NCBI GenBank assembly: GCA_020698575.1
Contig: CM036243.1
Span: 38,005,488 to 38,069,487 of the forward strand
DNA: 64,000 nt
DNA from: Bostrychus sinensis
Taxonomy: Eukaryota > Chordata > Actinopteri > Gobiiformes > Eleotridae
Reading direction: 5' to 3'
Positions 1-10,790 of this stretch are shown piece by piece. The translations under genes were made by a program, and so were the position numbers. The notes beneath the pieces are model-generated. The model was not told where the DNA came from. It searched no databases and saw nothing but the letters and a program-made list of their open reading frames with translations. Numbering within the stretch: the first letter of the stretch is position 1; each line of letters begins with the position of its first letter.

Positions 1-654
1 AGAGGCTGGAACGCTTTTTAACTAAACACCGCCCATGAAATAATTAAGGCTTTTTAATATTTTTGTCATTCTTTTTTCTTCATCAATGCATTTCCATCTC
101 ACACAAAAGCTTGAGCTTGTTTACCTTTAAGGAAAAAGTACTAACTCCTGCCTCCTTCAGCAACTTCTAAACCAGATTTCTTTTAATTCATTTATTTATT
201 TTCACATTGAGAAAAAACATAAAGAAAACAAACAATATATAAAACATGAAAGAGAGAAAAAAAAAAGTGACAGTGTGTGGCAGAAACTTATAAAAGCTTT
301 TCCTAAAGGCCACACCCCGAAGTCCAAAAATACAATAGACCGCTCTATTAAGAAACACATAGCCCTGTTTGAATTTACAGTTCATAAATAAAGTTATAAA
401 TGTCAGCAACCAAAAAACAAACAACAAAAACAAAAGCACGTCTACATCAATTCAAACAGGCTTCCCCTTTCTTTCTACACTTTTACTTACAAACTGTCAC
501 ACCACTGTAATGCTGTAGATTGATCATTTTAATATTAATAACTACATCTTAATTATGTTACCGAATATTTTTGATGCATTGTATATTTGTACTATGTTAT
601 ATATTTATATTTATATCTATTATTTCATTTACAATTTATTTTGGTTTGGACTTA
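1..654. other. AT-rich sequence, no gene seen
   Basis: The stretch is strongly AT-rich with homopolymer runs. Open frames are short, low-complexity and lack recognisable motifs. I see no RNA gene or clear repeat boundary here. Confidence 0.5.
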
Positions 655-1172
655 TTTGGATATATTCTGCAAAAATCCACTTTTCCTCTCTTTCTCCCAT
701 GTTACAATGTTGTTCTTTCATCAAAAACATAGCTGGAGTTGTGTTTTGTTTCATTCACGTCCTGTATTCTCTGGCACTGCATTTCTGAGGCCTCAAAACG
801 ACGCCCCGCCCACTCCAGGAAGCACTGACCAATCAACAACAAGCCCTCTACATCCAGTCTGCGCTCATTTATTTATCAAAATAAAAATAAAAAAAAAGTT
901 GTACAGCTCTGTTTCCACTGATTCCTCACAGATTTTTTTTAGTTTTGGAGGAAAATGACGTCATACGAAAAAGTTTAGGGAAGTAAACAGCTTTTTTTCA
1001 ATGTTTCTGTTTGAAAGATTATAACACTCTGCTGCCCTCTGCTGGTCTTTGCGCCTGTTTCTTTATGGCACTGTAGAGTTCTTATTAAAAACGTTCTCTT
1101 TTAGTTTTTAAAGGTGTGCTGCAGTTCTGGAGGAGGCCAAAGCTGGTTTAAAAATATGAATAAAAGCGTATT
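655..1172 (+). repeat. Dispersed repeat, copy 1 (partner near 20.5 kb)
   Basis: Long stretches recur at 20462-20882. Both copies have a head containing TACAATGTTGTT or TATAATGTTGTT, a middle with 'aacaacaagccctctacatc', the phrase 'ctgccctctgctggtctt', and an end near 'agaaatatgaataaaagc'. The head also resembles the repeat family seen at 42.5, 47.4 and 54.3 kb. There is no coding potential. It is probably a non-autonomous element, but the class is not determined. Confidence 0.6.
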
Positions 1173-2096
1173 ATTCTCTTTAATAATAAAACCTGACATC
1201 TCAAGGTCTCTTTTTTTTTATAAATACAAAAAAAAATAAATAATTTCCTTGGTGCAGCATTATCAAAATACTCCATTCATTAGTTTTCTCTGACTCGAGC
1301 TGAAAAGTGGTGCTGCACATTTCAGCCACAGTTTTATTGAAGCTTTCCAAAGGACATCCAGATTTCTATTTTTGTCGTCTTAAAACTGCAACACTTGTAA
1401 CAACAACAAGCGCAGAGCAGCTGCGGTTCATGCGCAGGTTAAAACGTTTCACTTGGTTAGACAGGAGCCCTCCTCAGACCTCGCCCCACTGAGTGCACCG
1501 GAGCAGAGAGGGCTGGGTATTTTGTAAAGTTGTGTTAAATGGTCCCCCGCGAGTCCAGAGTTTCCAGACAATTAAACATTGTTCTAGGTTCAAAGACAAA
1601 GTGCAATTTATTTCTTCCCCTCGTGTGGTTCAGGCGAGACGTAAAAAAAGAAAGGTTTGCAACTAAAAGCAAAGAACTCCAGGTTCAATATAAAACATCT
1701 GCAATGTGCATCCTGGAAAATTTAGATTTTTGTCTTATATTTTGAGAGCAAAGTCACCAGAAAAAGCTGCGATAAAAAATCTGTTTATCAGTATCTTTAC
1801 ACTTCAAACAAAAACAAACTACTTCAGCCTGAAATATACATATCAAGTATAAATTAAACAGTATTTTTTTGGTTTTTAGCCGTTTATTGGCCAGTTTGTT
1901 TACAGTTCACCACTGCTTTTTTATATAAAAAAATCCTAAAAAGTAAAATAGTTTTACAAAAATAAATTTCAGGAGGTCTTGGTTTATTATTATTAGGCCT
2001 GAGATGGTCTGAGTTTGATGTTTTGTTTTTTATTATTATTATTATTATTTTCTGTGGAGTGCAAAGGTCCAGCAGTCCTTTGTGATTTTTCTAGGA
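1173..2096. other. AT-rich spacer, no feature seen
   Basis: Only short low-complexity open frames are present. An ATT trinucleotide run lies near 2031-2050. I see no motif, RNA gene or repeat terminus that I can support. Confidence 0.45.
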
Positions 2097-2735
2097 CAGG
2101 GGTAGTCAATAGGCGGCCCGCGGGCCACATCCGGCCCGCCAGAGCTTTTCACCCGGCCCCCAGAACATCCCCATGAACTCAGAGTCCGACTAAGAGAGTT
2201 TCCAAGTAGTTCAGTCTTACTCTGCATTTCATAGAAAACAGCCAAAAAAACCTGGCCTGAAAAGTTCAAAACGGCAATAAAAATGTTTGCTAATTTCTCT
2301 GGCATAGAACCTCGTAGAACAAACATTTAAAAAGCATTTTGTAGCTCTCCACAAGCTCTACCTTCCCATCAGCTTTGATTGAGACTGCCTTATTTATTTT
2401 CTCAAAAAAAAAAAAAAAATCTCTAACTGTTCTCACTGTCAATTTATTTAAGGCCATTGTAGCAGCCCTGCTACAGATCTGTGAGATGTGAGCTCAGTGC
2501 GTCCCTAACCATCTTTTATCAGTCTGGGCTCTTACTCTGCAGTTCATAGGAAACATCCAAAAATGCTTTATCTCGGCCTGAAAAGCTCAAAACGGCAATA
2601 CAAATATGTTCTTCATTTCTCTGGCATAGAACCTTGTAGAACAAAAAAATTCAAATGCATTTTGCCGCTCTTCTCAAGCTCCACTTTCACAGCGAGTTTG
2701 ACTGAGGTTGCCTTGATGCCTTGCCTTTATGACAG
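2097..2735 (+). mobile_element. hAT-like element remnant with internal direct duplication
   Basis: The left end starts CAGGGGTAGTCAA followed by GC-rich 'ggcggcccgcgggccac', the style of terminus seen in many teleost hAT elements. A block at about 2195-2400 ('ctctgcatttcatag' through 'ctctggcatagaacct') recurs at about 2520-2735. No matching right terminus was found, so this is a fragment. The hAT assignment is inferred from the end sequence only. Confidence 0.4.
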
Positions 2736-2755
2736 CGTCTGGCCCTCAGTGTCTG

Positions 2756-3473
2756 CCAGTATCTTTTTTCATAGTCTGGCTCAGGTGTGACGTATACTCA
2801 GGTGTGACTTATATATTAAAATATTTCAGGAGTTGGTTAGAGGGCGCTCTAGGCTTGTGTACCAGCATCTGCTGCACCTGTACCACTGACAATTTAAAAT
2901 GTAAACATTACCACTAACAACTTAGGCTATAAAGACAACTGAGAAAGAGCGGAATAATTGGAAATGGAACTGATGCTGAGTCTGACGACAGCCACGCAGA
3001 GGAGGAAGCGGCGCTTCGTCTACCTCCGGAGTTGGCGGAGTTGTTCAGAAGCGACACCGAGGATGAAGAATTTAAAGGATTTAGCGATTAGGAGTGAGAT
3101 GCTGAGTTTGGTGAACTTGTTATATTATGTTCTTTATGCTATAGTTATGTGAATAACTGTTAATATATTACGTTAACATACGAGACACCTGTTCAGTTCG
3201 TTGTTTATGCTTCATGTAGCTGAATAACCATCAATGTGTTACGTTAGCAAACCGCACACCTATTCAGCTGTTGTTCTCTATTCTATTATTACTATAACTT
3301 GCCTTTCAACATGAAATGTCTGTTCTTGGTGTCGGATTTTGTAAAATAAATTTCCCCCAAAAAATGTGACTTATAGTCCAGTGCGACTTATATACGTTTT
3401 TTTCTTCTTCATTATGCATTTTTTGGCTTGTGCGACTTATACTCCGGAGCGACTTATAGTCCAGAAAATACGG
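2756..3473 (+). mobile_element. Pogo-like short element, family A, copy 1 (left end damaged)
   Basis: It is nearly identical to the element at 15782-16519 but 20 bp shorter. The missing bases lie in the left terminal repeat, where 'ccagtat' jumps straight to 'cttttttcatag'. The right end reads 'cttatagtccagaaaatacgg' up to 3473 and is followed by TA. Subterminal direct copies of 'gcgacttatactccgg'-type motifs are present. Ends of the CCGTATTTTCC type next to TA suit the Tc1/mariner superfamily, and the subterminal repetition suits the pogo/Tigger branch. It carries the 3' end of a coding region at 2933-3091. Confidence 0.7.
2933..3091 (+). pseudogene. 3' coding tail of a pogo-like transposase (family A, copy 1)
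   Basis: An open frame of 52 codons runs from just after a TAA to a TAG. It is rich in Asp and Glu and ends LFRSDTEDEEFKGFSD. The same frame and length are kept in copy 2 at 15980-16138, with differences that leave the protein unchanged where checked. A polyadenylation signal AATAAA follows at 3345-3350, inside the same element. Elements at 39045 and 59815 have tails of the same design, so I infer that these are the last codons of related DDE transposases kept in deletion derivatives. No DNA-binding or catalytic domain remains, so the piece cannot act alone. I have not confirmed the parent protein by search. Confidence 0.55.
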
Positions 3474-3716
3474 TAATCTTATGATTTTCTGGACCTTTGC
3501 TTGAGAAAATTTTCCACAACTGGACCTCATTGAATTTTAATTGATGGAACTAAACACAGATACTGTATCAGTTGAAAGCTGAATAATGTATTTTCATTGA
3601 TGACAAATTCTAAAACCAATTCCAAAAAAATAACATCTTTGAACATAAAAAAACGTACAAATCTTGCAAAACCATGGAGACGCTGTATGAAGCTGGGTCA
3701 TTAGTCTTACATTTCC

Positions 3717-3870
3717 TCACAGAAGCTAGGGGCCATATGAACTCTTGACTCGTGCCATAAACGGCCCCCGGACCACACTTTGGACACGTCTGGCTTAGTC
3801 TTTTGAATATGGTGAAGTTTATCGTTGGGGGTCCATGTCGTATTTTTGGATCTAAGGGGGGCCGCAACAG
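3717..3870 (-). mobile_element. Two hAT-like terminal fragments
   Basis: The piece ending at about 3793 reads, on the minus strand, CAGACGTGTCCAAAGTGTGG, a typical hAT-style terminus. The adjoining 3794-3870, also on the minus strand, matches part of the element at 8683-9148 ('gacccccaacgataaa' and 'attcaaaagact'). These are fragments only. Confidence 0.4.
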
Positions 3871-4540
3871 TTTTGACTTTAGAAATGACCGTTTTAATGA
3901 ATAATAATGATATTTTTCACTTTAAATGAGCCAAGAGCCAAGAACTTGAAATATACAGATCAATGAAAATAGTAAAGAAGTGTCAAATTCGGTTGTAGTA
4001 TTTAGATTGGAAAAACAGCGGCACCTGGTGGTCACATATAAAAATTAAAAACAGAACGCGAGTAGTGCGATATGAAATTATAACATAAAGAAAATCATTT
4101 GTGTAGGGTCAAATGGGACACTTTTTGTTTCTTTAGCCTCACCTTTTTAGGCTCATTTAGAAACTGAGACGGAAATCTAAATGTTTTTTTTTAATTGTAT
4201 TTATGATTATTCTCTGGCAAATGTGAGGTATTTTCATTCAACAAAATAAAAATATGAGAACAGAACATGCCTGTAGGATCTCTGAAGGGTTAATGTTGGT
4301 GCAATATGTAAAAGTGTTTAAATATTTCAAACCTCATGGGGGCAAAGGTGTGTGTCCAGAGTCCAGCAGCTCCTCAGAGACTGCTCTCCATCCTGTCCCC
4401 TCATCAGTATTCAGCCCGGGACAGAGCGAAGCAGAAAGGAACAGCGCCCTGCCTTTGTTCGGGCCGTCCCGTGTGAGGATATGTGTAGAATCTGAATATA
4501 GATGAGTGTGGATATAGAGCCGCCTCAGCAGAAAAGCCCC
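3871..4540. other. AT-rich spacer, no feature seen
   Basis: I see no gene, RNA or terminal-repeat structure. The short open frames have no recognisable motif. Confidence 0.4.
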
Positions 4541-4657
4541 AGACGACAGAGGACAGAGGAGAGAGGAGAGAGGAGAGAGGAGAGAGGAGAGAGGAGGCAG
4601 GACAGAGGACAGAGGACAGAGGAGAGAGGAGAGAGGACAGAGGAGAGAGGAGGCAGG
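4541..4657 (+). repeat. Purine microsatellite (GAGAGGA/GACAGAGGA)
   Basis: Irregular tandem copies of gagagga and gacagagga fill the interval. It is all purine apart from the C of GACA, so it could adopt triplex-type structures. Confidence 0.85.
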
Positions 4658-4808
4658 ACTGGACGCTCCGCAGTCTGCTTCAGCTACAGATGGATTTAAT
4701 CACAACTGCTACATAAGGAAAAGATGATTAATGGACTCAGATCTGAAGATATACAGCTCCATAATGTAATGTAAATGTGACAATGTAAAGGTCAGATAAT
4801 GTTCTCTC

Positions 4809-7245
4809 TTTAGCCCTGGTTTAGCCCTGGTTTAGTCTTAGTTTAGACCTGGTTTAGACCTGGTTTAGACCTGGTTTAGTCTTAGTTTAGACCTGGTTTA
4901 GACCTGGTTTAGTCTTAGTTTAGACCTGGTTTAGACCTGGTTTAGCCCTAATTTAGTCTTAGTTTAGACCTGGTTTAGACCTGGTTTAGCCCTAATTTAG
5001 TCTTAGTTTAGACCTGGTTTAGACCTGGTTTAGACCTGGTTTAGACCTGGTTTAGCCCTAATTTAGTCTTAGTTTAGACCTGGTTTAGACCTGGTTTAGA
5101 CCTGGTTTAGCCCTAATTTAGTCTGAGTTTAAAACTGGTTTAGACCTGATTTAGCCCTAATTTAGTCTTAGTTTAGACCTGGTTTAGACCTGGTTTAGAC
5201 CTGGTTTAGCCCTAATTTAGTCTGAGTTTAGACCTGGTTTAGACCTGATTTAGCCCTAATTTAGTCTTAGTTTAGACCTGGTTTAGACCTGGTTTAGACC
5301 TGGTTTAGCCCTAATTTAGTCTGAGTTTAGACCTGGTTTAGACCTGATTTAGCCCTAATTTAGTCTTAGTTTAGACCTGGTTTAGCCCTAGTTTAGTCTT
5401 AGTTTAGACCTGGTTTAGACCTGGTGTAGACTTGGTTTAGACCTGGTTTAGACCTGGTTTAGCCCTGGTTTAGTCTTAGTTTAGTCTTAGTTTAGACCTG
5501 GTTTAGCCCTGGTTTAGCCCTGGTTTAGTCTTAGTTTAGTCTTAGTTTAGACCTGGTTTAGCCCTGGTTTAGCCCTGGTTTAGTCTTAGTTTAGTCTTAG
5601 TTTAGACCTGGTTTAGCCCTGGTTTAGCCCTGGTTTAGTCTTAGTTTAGTCTTAGTTTAGACCTGGTTTAGCCCTGGTTTAGCCCTAATTTAGTCTGAGT
5701 TTAGACCTGGTTTAGACCTGATTTAGCCCTAATTTAGTCTGAGTTTAGACCTGGTTTAGACCTGATTTAGCCCTAATTTAGTCTTAGTTTAGACCTGGTT
5801 TAGACCTGATTTAGCCCTGGTTTAGTCTTAGTTTAGACTTGGTTTAGCCCTAGTTTAGTCTTAGTTTAGACCTGGTTTAGACCTGGTTTAGACTTGGTTT
5901 AGACCTGGTTTAGACCTGGTTTAGCCCTAATTTAGTCTTAGTTTAGACCTGGTTTAGACCTGGTTTAGACTTGGTTTAGACCTGATTTAGCGCTAATTTA
6001 GTCTTAGTTTAGACCTGGTTTAGCCCTGGTTTAGATCTGGTTTAGCCCTAGTTTAGTCTTAGTTTAGACCTGGTTTAGACCTGGTTTAGACTTGGTTTAG
6101 ACCTGATTTAGCGCTAATTTAGTCTTAGTTTAGACCTGGTTTAGACCTGGTTTAGACTTGGTTTAGACCTGATTTAGCGCTAATTTAGACTTAGTTTAGA
6201 CCTGGTTTAGCCCTGGTTTAGCCCTGGTTTAGTCTTAGTTTAGTCTTAGTTTAGACCTGGTTTAGCCCTGGTTTAGTCCTAATTTAGTCTGAGTTTAGAC
6301 CTGGTTTAGACCTGATTTAGCCCTAATTTAGTCTGAGTTTAGACCTGGTTTAGACCTGATTTAGCCCTAATTTAGTCTTAGTTTAGACCTGGTTTAGACC
6401 TGATTTAGCCCTGGTTTAGTCTTAGTTTAGACTTAGTTTAGCCCTAGTTTAGTCTTAATTTAGACCTGGTTTAGACCTGGTTTAGACTTGGTTTAGACCT
6501 GGTTTAGACCTGGTTTAGCCCTAATTTAGTCTTAGTTTAGACCTGGTTTAGACCTGGTTTAGACTTGGTTTAGACCTGATTTAGCGCTAATTTAGTCTTA
6601 GTTTAGACCTGGTTTAGCCCTGGTTTAGATCTGGTTTAGCCCTAGTTTAGTCTTAGTTTAGACCTGGTTTAGACCTGGTTTAGACTTGGTTTAGACCTGA
6701 TTTAGCGCTAATTTAGTCTTAGTTTAGACCTGGTTTAGACCTGGTTTAGACTTGGTTTAGACCTGATTTAGCGCTAATTTAGTCTTAGTTTAGACCTGGT
6801 TTAGCCCTGGTTTAGATCTGGTTTAGCCCTAGTTTAGTCTTAGTTTAGACCTGGTTTAGACCTGGTTTAGACTTGGTTTAGACCTGATTTAGCGCTAATT
6901 TAGTCTTAGTTTAGACCTGGTTTAGACCTGGTTTAGACTTGGTTTAGACCTGATTTAGCGCTAATTTAGTCTTAGTTTAGAACTGGTTTAGCCCTGGTTT
7001 AGATCTGGTTTAGCCCTAGTTTAGTCTTAGTTTAGACCTGCTTTAGACCTGGTTTAGACTTGGTTTAGACCTGATTTAGCGCTAATTTAGTCTTAGTTTA
7101 GACCTGGTTTAGACCTGGTTTAGACTTGGTTTAGACCTGATTTAGCGCTAATTTAGTCTTAGTTTAGACCTGGTTTAGCCCTGGTTTAGATCTGGTTTAG
7201 CCCTAGTTTAGTCTTAGTTTAGACCTGCTTTAGACCTGGTTTAGA
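4809..7245 (+). repeat. 11-bp minisatellite with nested higher-order periods
   Basis: About 2.4 kb, roughly 220 units, is built from 11-mers of the form TTTAG-N-C-N-T-(G/A)-(G/A): TTTAGACCTGG, TTTAGCCCTGG, TTTAGTCTTAG, TTTAGCCCTAA, TTTAGCGCTAA. The variants recur in fixed order. 'tctgag' recurs every 99 bp at 5122, 5221 and 5320. A doubled TTTAGTCTTAG recurs every 55 bp at 5471, 5526, 5581 and 5636. 'ttagatctgg' recurs every 187 bp at 6625, 6812, 6999 and 7186. A longer block repeats at 594 bp (5694 and 6288; 6031 and 6625). All periods are multiples of 11. Confidence 0.95.
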
Positions 7246-7265
7246 TTCAGTCTGTAGATTTATGA

Positions 7266-7345
7266 TTTTCAACCGGTGGCTTGGGACCCAAAATTGGACA
7301 CAGAACCATTTTCAGTGGGTCTCAGACAGGAAAAAACAAAACAAA
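7266..7345 (+). mobile_element. hAT-like left-end fragment
   Basis: 'gattttcaaccggtgg' and 'cagaaccattttcagtgggtc' match the left part of the hAT element at 43947-44436. The right end was not found. Sequence on to about 7800 is otherwise unremarkable. Confidence 0.45.
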
Positions 7346-7802
7346 ACAAAACAAAAACACAATATGGCTTCCACTGGGTCTTAAAAAGTCTTAAATTTTC
7401 CAAGATGCAGGCTGTTAGGTCTTAAATACATTAAAAAGGTCTTAAATATGTCCCCTACATTTGATGCTACACCTAAAATGTTCACTCAGAGATATTTAAC
7501 CCTCGCCCTCGGGGGTTGGCACACTGTGATATTCTGATGTTATACTCACGTAGCTCAGGTTCAGACTGCACAATGTGTTTAGTTAATACATTAGTTATGT
7601 TTTTTTGGGTTGGGGGGTTGTTATTATAGGGTAATGAGCAGAAGTGTCTGTGTGTGTTAAAGATGGAGGACGGCGCGCTCCACACTGAATTATCACAACA
7701 GGAAAACAAACTCAGACACACAGAGGGGAGGAGGGGGCTGCACTCTGTCACCAGCCCCAGTATCTGTAACTACATGTGTAACAGTAATTATAATATTCAC
7801 TA

Positions 7803-8055
7803 GGGCTGCAACTAATGATAATTTTGATAATCGATTAATCTGTTCGTTACTTTTTTGATGAGTGAATTAATAATCGGAAAGAGAAGTGCGAGTAAAATGG
7901 TTAAAAACTTGAGCTGTTTTATAGTTTCTGTTAAAAATTGGTGATAATGCTACCAAAAATCACTTAATTTTTACAAAATTAAATCAGACAAAGCTACAAG
8001 ATTCTTGAAGATGTTTATATAGAGCAAGTTTACATAAAATATCATCTGCAATACA
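7803..8055 (+). repeat. Dispersed repeat fragment ('agggctgcaactaatgat' type)
   Basis: The opening 'agggctgcaactaatgat' followed by 'ttgataatcgattaatc' is a motif common in fish interspersed repeats (from general knowledge). The right part is displaced by the pogo-like element that begins at 8058. No coding potential is seen. Confidence 0.4.
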
Positions 8056-8057
8056 TA

Positions 8058-8635
8058 CTGTATTTTCCGCACTATAAGGTGCACCTAAAAGCCTTTAATT
8101 TTCTCAAAAACCGACAGTGCGCCTTATAATCCGATGTGCCTTATATATGGATCAATGTTGGTTAATTATGGCTACCGTATTCAGGGGGCGTCGCTGAAGT
8201 GACAGTGGTAAAAACGGTAAAGGTGAATTCCAGTCCCAGCTGTTCATGTGTGCCATAGGCGTGTTTATGGATCCTGCCGCAGAAGAACAAGGAGGCGTGG
8301 CCTTTGCTCCATCTCAGTAGAAGAGTTGCGACATTGAGTGGACAGAAAACTGAGCGCTCGAACGCTGTTCATGTAGCTTTGAACTGCGACAAATGGAGTT
8401 GGAAATACATTGTTTTCAACGAGGGAGTTGTAAGAACGCTGGTTTGTATTCTATTAATAAAGTTTGACTGACTGACTTATCTGACTGTTTTATTGACATT
8501 CCCTTTAGCGCAGCGCCATCTAGTGGATGCGCCTTATAATGCGGTGCGCCCTATATATGAAAACAGTTTTAAAATAGGCCATTCACTGAAGGTGCGCCTT
8601 ATAATCCGATGCGCCTTATAGTGCGGAAAATACAG
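8058..8635 (+). mobile_element. Pogo-like short element, family B, copy 1
   Basis: The element has inverted ends, CTGTATTTTCCGCACTATAA on the left and its near complement on the right, flanked by TA on both sides. It is 578 bp, exactly the length of the copy at 49811-50388. Inside each end, GCGCCTTATAATCCGATGCG motifs repeat. An AATAAA at 8456-8461 is followed by GTTTGACTGACTGACTTATC, a segment shared with family D at 59815-60348. No transposase domain is present. Confidence 0.75.
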
Positions 8636-8682
8636 TATATGATATTTTTAATCAAAAACACAACTGTTTACTCTGTCTAGGG

Positions 8683-9004
8683 CAGCCATTCCCAAAGTCA
8701 AGACAAGTCAAGACATGGCCCTCTTAAATTTCCAAAAATCCCTCGCGGACCCCCAACGATAAAACTTCCCTCAATTCAAAAGACTCTGCCATGTTTTTTT
8801 TTTGTGTTTTTTTTTTTGTGTTTTTTTTTAATAAAAACATTACAAAAACACAGATTATTGACTAAAAGTTGTTTTAAAGTAATATTTTAAAACAAATATA
8901 CAACTGTAATTAATTTCCAATGTTTTTAGGTGCTTAATATTTTCATTGACTTTTTATATTTTTGTATGTTTTATTAGTTTTTATGAACCAAAACATGTCC
9001 CTGA

Positions 9005-9049
<45 letters not shown>

Positions 9050-9148
9050 TTCAAATTGAAATTGAAATATAGACAGCCTCTGGGGGCCCCCCCTACAGTA
9101 CCCTCGCGGACCCCAAGGGGGCCCCGGACCCCACTTTGGGAACCGCTG
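8683..9148 (+). mobile_element. hAT-like element, copy A
   Basis: The left end is CAGCCATTCCCAAAGTCAAG and the right end, on the minus strand, is CAGCGGTTCCCAAAGTGGGG. It is homologous to the element at 13656-14397, and about 45 bp of right flank is also shared with that copy. A clear target duplication is not visible here, so the left flank may have been altered. No transposase frame is present. Confidence 0.65.
9005..9050 (+). repeat. AAT microsatellite
   Basis: Uninterrupted ATA/AAT triplets lie inside hAT-like copy A. They are absent from the corresponding part of copy B. Confidence 0.9.
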
Positions 9149-9867
9149 CTTTATCTAATTGAGGTTCAGACTCAGTATCAAAGCTGTTATTTCTAAAATA
9201 TTGCTTACCATCAAAAATGCACCAGAAGACAGGAAATCACATAAGTTTTATTTAAATTTTCTTGAGGGAGGTCCCCCTCCTCCTGTTGCCATGTTTTTTG
9301 ATTTGAAGTGGGATAAAAAAAAAAGAGCCTCTATAGGGCCTCAGTTGTCTCTCTTGCCTAGGGCCCCTGTAGTGTCTCAAAATGACTCTGCTGATGCATT
9401 TTATAAATATTAGAAATGTTGCAGTCAGTAAGTCTGTATGTGGCTGTACTCTGGTATGGATTACTGTAGAGAAACACATTTAATGTTTTAATTTTAAAGA
9501 CGTCCTCGATGCGTTCTCAAAGCTCTGTCTCTGTGATTTATGCAGTAATTGTAGTTTCTGTTGTAGTAATGGGAGCCTCTGTGTTAAGACGTCACATTTT
9601 GTGCTTTTGTTCGTCTCTCGGTGTCACGTGGACGTCTCGCTGCTGTCAGAACTGCCTCAGACCTCCTCCCTCGCATTACTCCCATTACTCTCTCATTATT
9701 GTGTTGATTGTACTGATCTCATTATGGGATGTATGGCTGTGTGTGTAAATGTCAGATAGGGCTTCTAATACAGCTTCACTCAGTTCTAACAGTGAGCATT
9801 TAGAGAGGCCGCTGTTTAAGAGGAGTAACAGTTATTGTTAAGTTTAGTCCCCATTAGAGTCATTTAA
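9149..9867. other. Spacer, no gene seen
   Basis: The first 45 bp match the right flank of the hAT copy at 13656-14397. The rest has only short open frames without recognisable domains. Confidence 0.4.
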
Positions 9868-10672
9868 GGGTTAGTCCTGGTTTAAACCTGGTTTAGACCT
9901 GGTTTAGATCTTCAATTTTAATTTGATCCAGGTCCTGGTTTTGTAAGGGTTTTAATCAGGTGCTTATTTTTTTTTTACACGTGAAACTGTGTACTCTTGG
10001 TTTGGTTTAAATATTCTCAGTTTAGTCCTGGTTTAATCCTGGTTTAATCCTGCTTTAGTCCTGTTTTAATCCTGGTTTAGTCTTGTTTTAATCCTGTTTT
10101 AATCCTGGTTTAATCCTGGTTTAGTTCTGTTTTAATCCTGTTTTAGTCCTGGTTTAGTTCTGTTTGAATCCGGATTTAGTCCTGGTTTAGTTCTGTTTTA
10201 ATCCTGGTTTAATCCTGGTTTAGTCCTGCTTTAGTCCTGTTTTAATCCTGTTTTAATCCTGTTTTAGTCCTGTTTTAGTCCTTTTTTAATCCTGTTTTAG
10301 TCCTGTTTTAATCCTGTTTTAATCCTGGTTTAGTCCTGTTTTAGTCCTGTTTTAATCCTCTTTTAGTCCTGTTTTAGTCCTGTTTTAATCCATTTTTAGC
10401 CCTGTTTTAATCCTGGTTTAATCCTGTTTTAATCCTGTTTTAGTCCTGTTTTAATCCATTTTTAGCCCTGTTTTAATCCTGGTTTAATCCTGTTTTAATC
10501 CTGTTTTAGTCCTGTTTTAATCCTGTTTTAGTCCTGTTTTAATCCATTTTTAGCCCTGTTTTAATCCTGGTTTAATCCTGTTTTCATCCTGATTTAGTCC
10601 TGTTTTAATCCATTTTTAGCCCCGTTTTAATCCTGGTTTAGTCTTGGTTTACACCTGGTTTACTCCTGTTTT
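9868..10672 (+). repeat. Second 11-bp minisatellite (TTTTAATCCTG / GTTTAGTCCTG)
   Basis: The core at 10018-10672 is made of 11-mers such as TTTTAATCCTG, GTTTAGTCCTG and GTTTAATCCTG. A few outlying units lie at 9868-9910. The unit length and TTTAG-C-TGG skeleton match the array at 4809-7245. A marker variant 'catttttagc' recurs at 10391, 10457, 10545 and 10611, giving spacings of 66, 88 and 66 bp, again multiples of 11. Confidence 0.9.
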
Positions 10673-10725
10673 AGTCCTGGTCTTGTAGCCTAGGTTCTGG
10701 TCCATGTTTAGCCCAAGGCTGGTGT

Positions 10726-10790
10726 GCACAGTGGCAGAGTGGTTAGCAGATCCTGGGTCTGATCCTGATCTCTCAGAGTTTGTTTTACCT
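10726..10790 (+). repeat. tRNA-like SINE fragment
   Basis: 'cagtggcagagtggttagca' followed by 'cctgggtctgatcctg' resembles the A-box and B-box region of the SINE-like copies at 48831 and 61567. It is short and degraded. Confidence 0.4.

Noticed and set aside
2958..3152. 64-codon Arg-rich frame beginning MEMELMLSL, repeated at 16005-16199
   Set aside because: It is out of phase with the acidic frame that is shared with unrelated element families. Its repetition only reflects the two copies of the same element.
4809..7245. Possible internal telomere repeat
   Set aside because: The unit is an 11-mer TTTAGACCTGG, not TTAGGG, and no TTAGGG runs are present.
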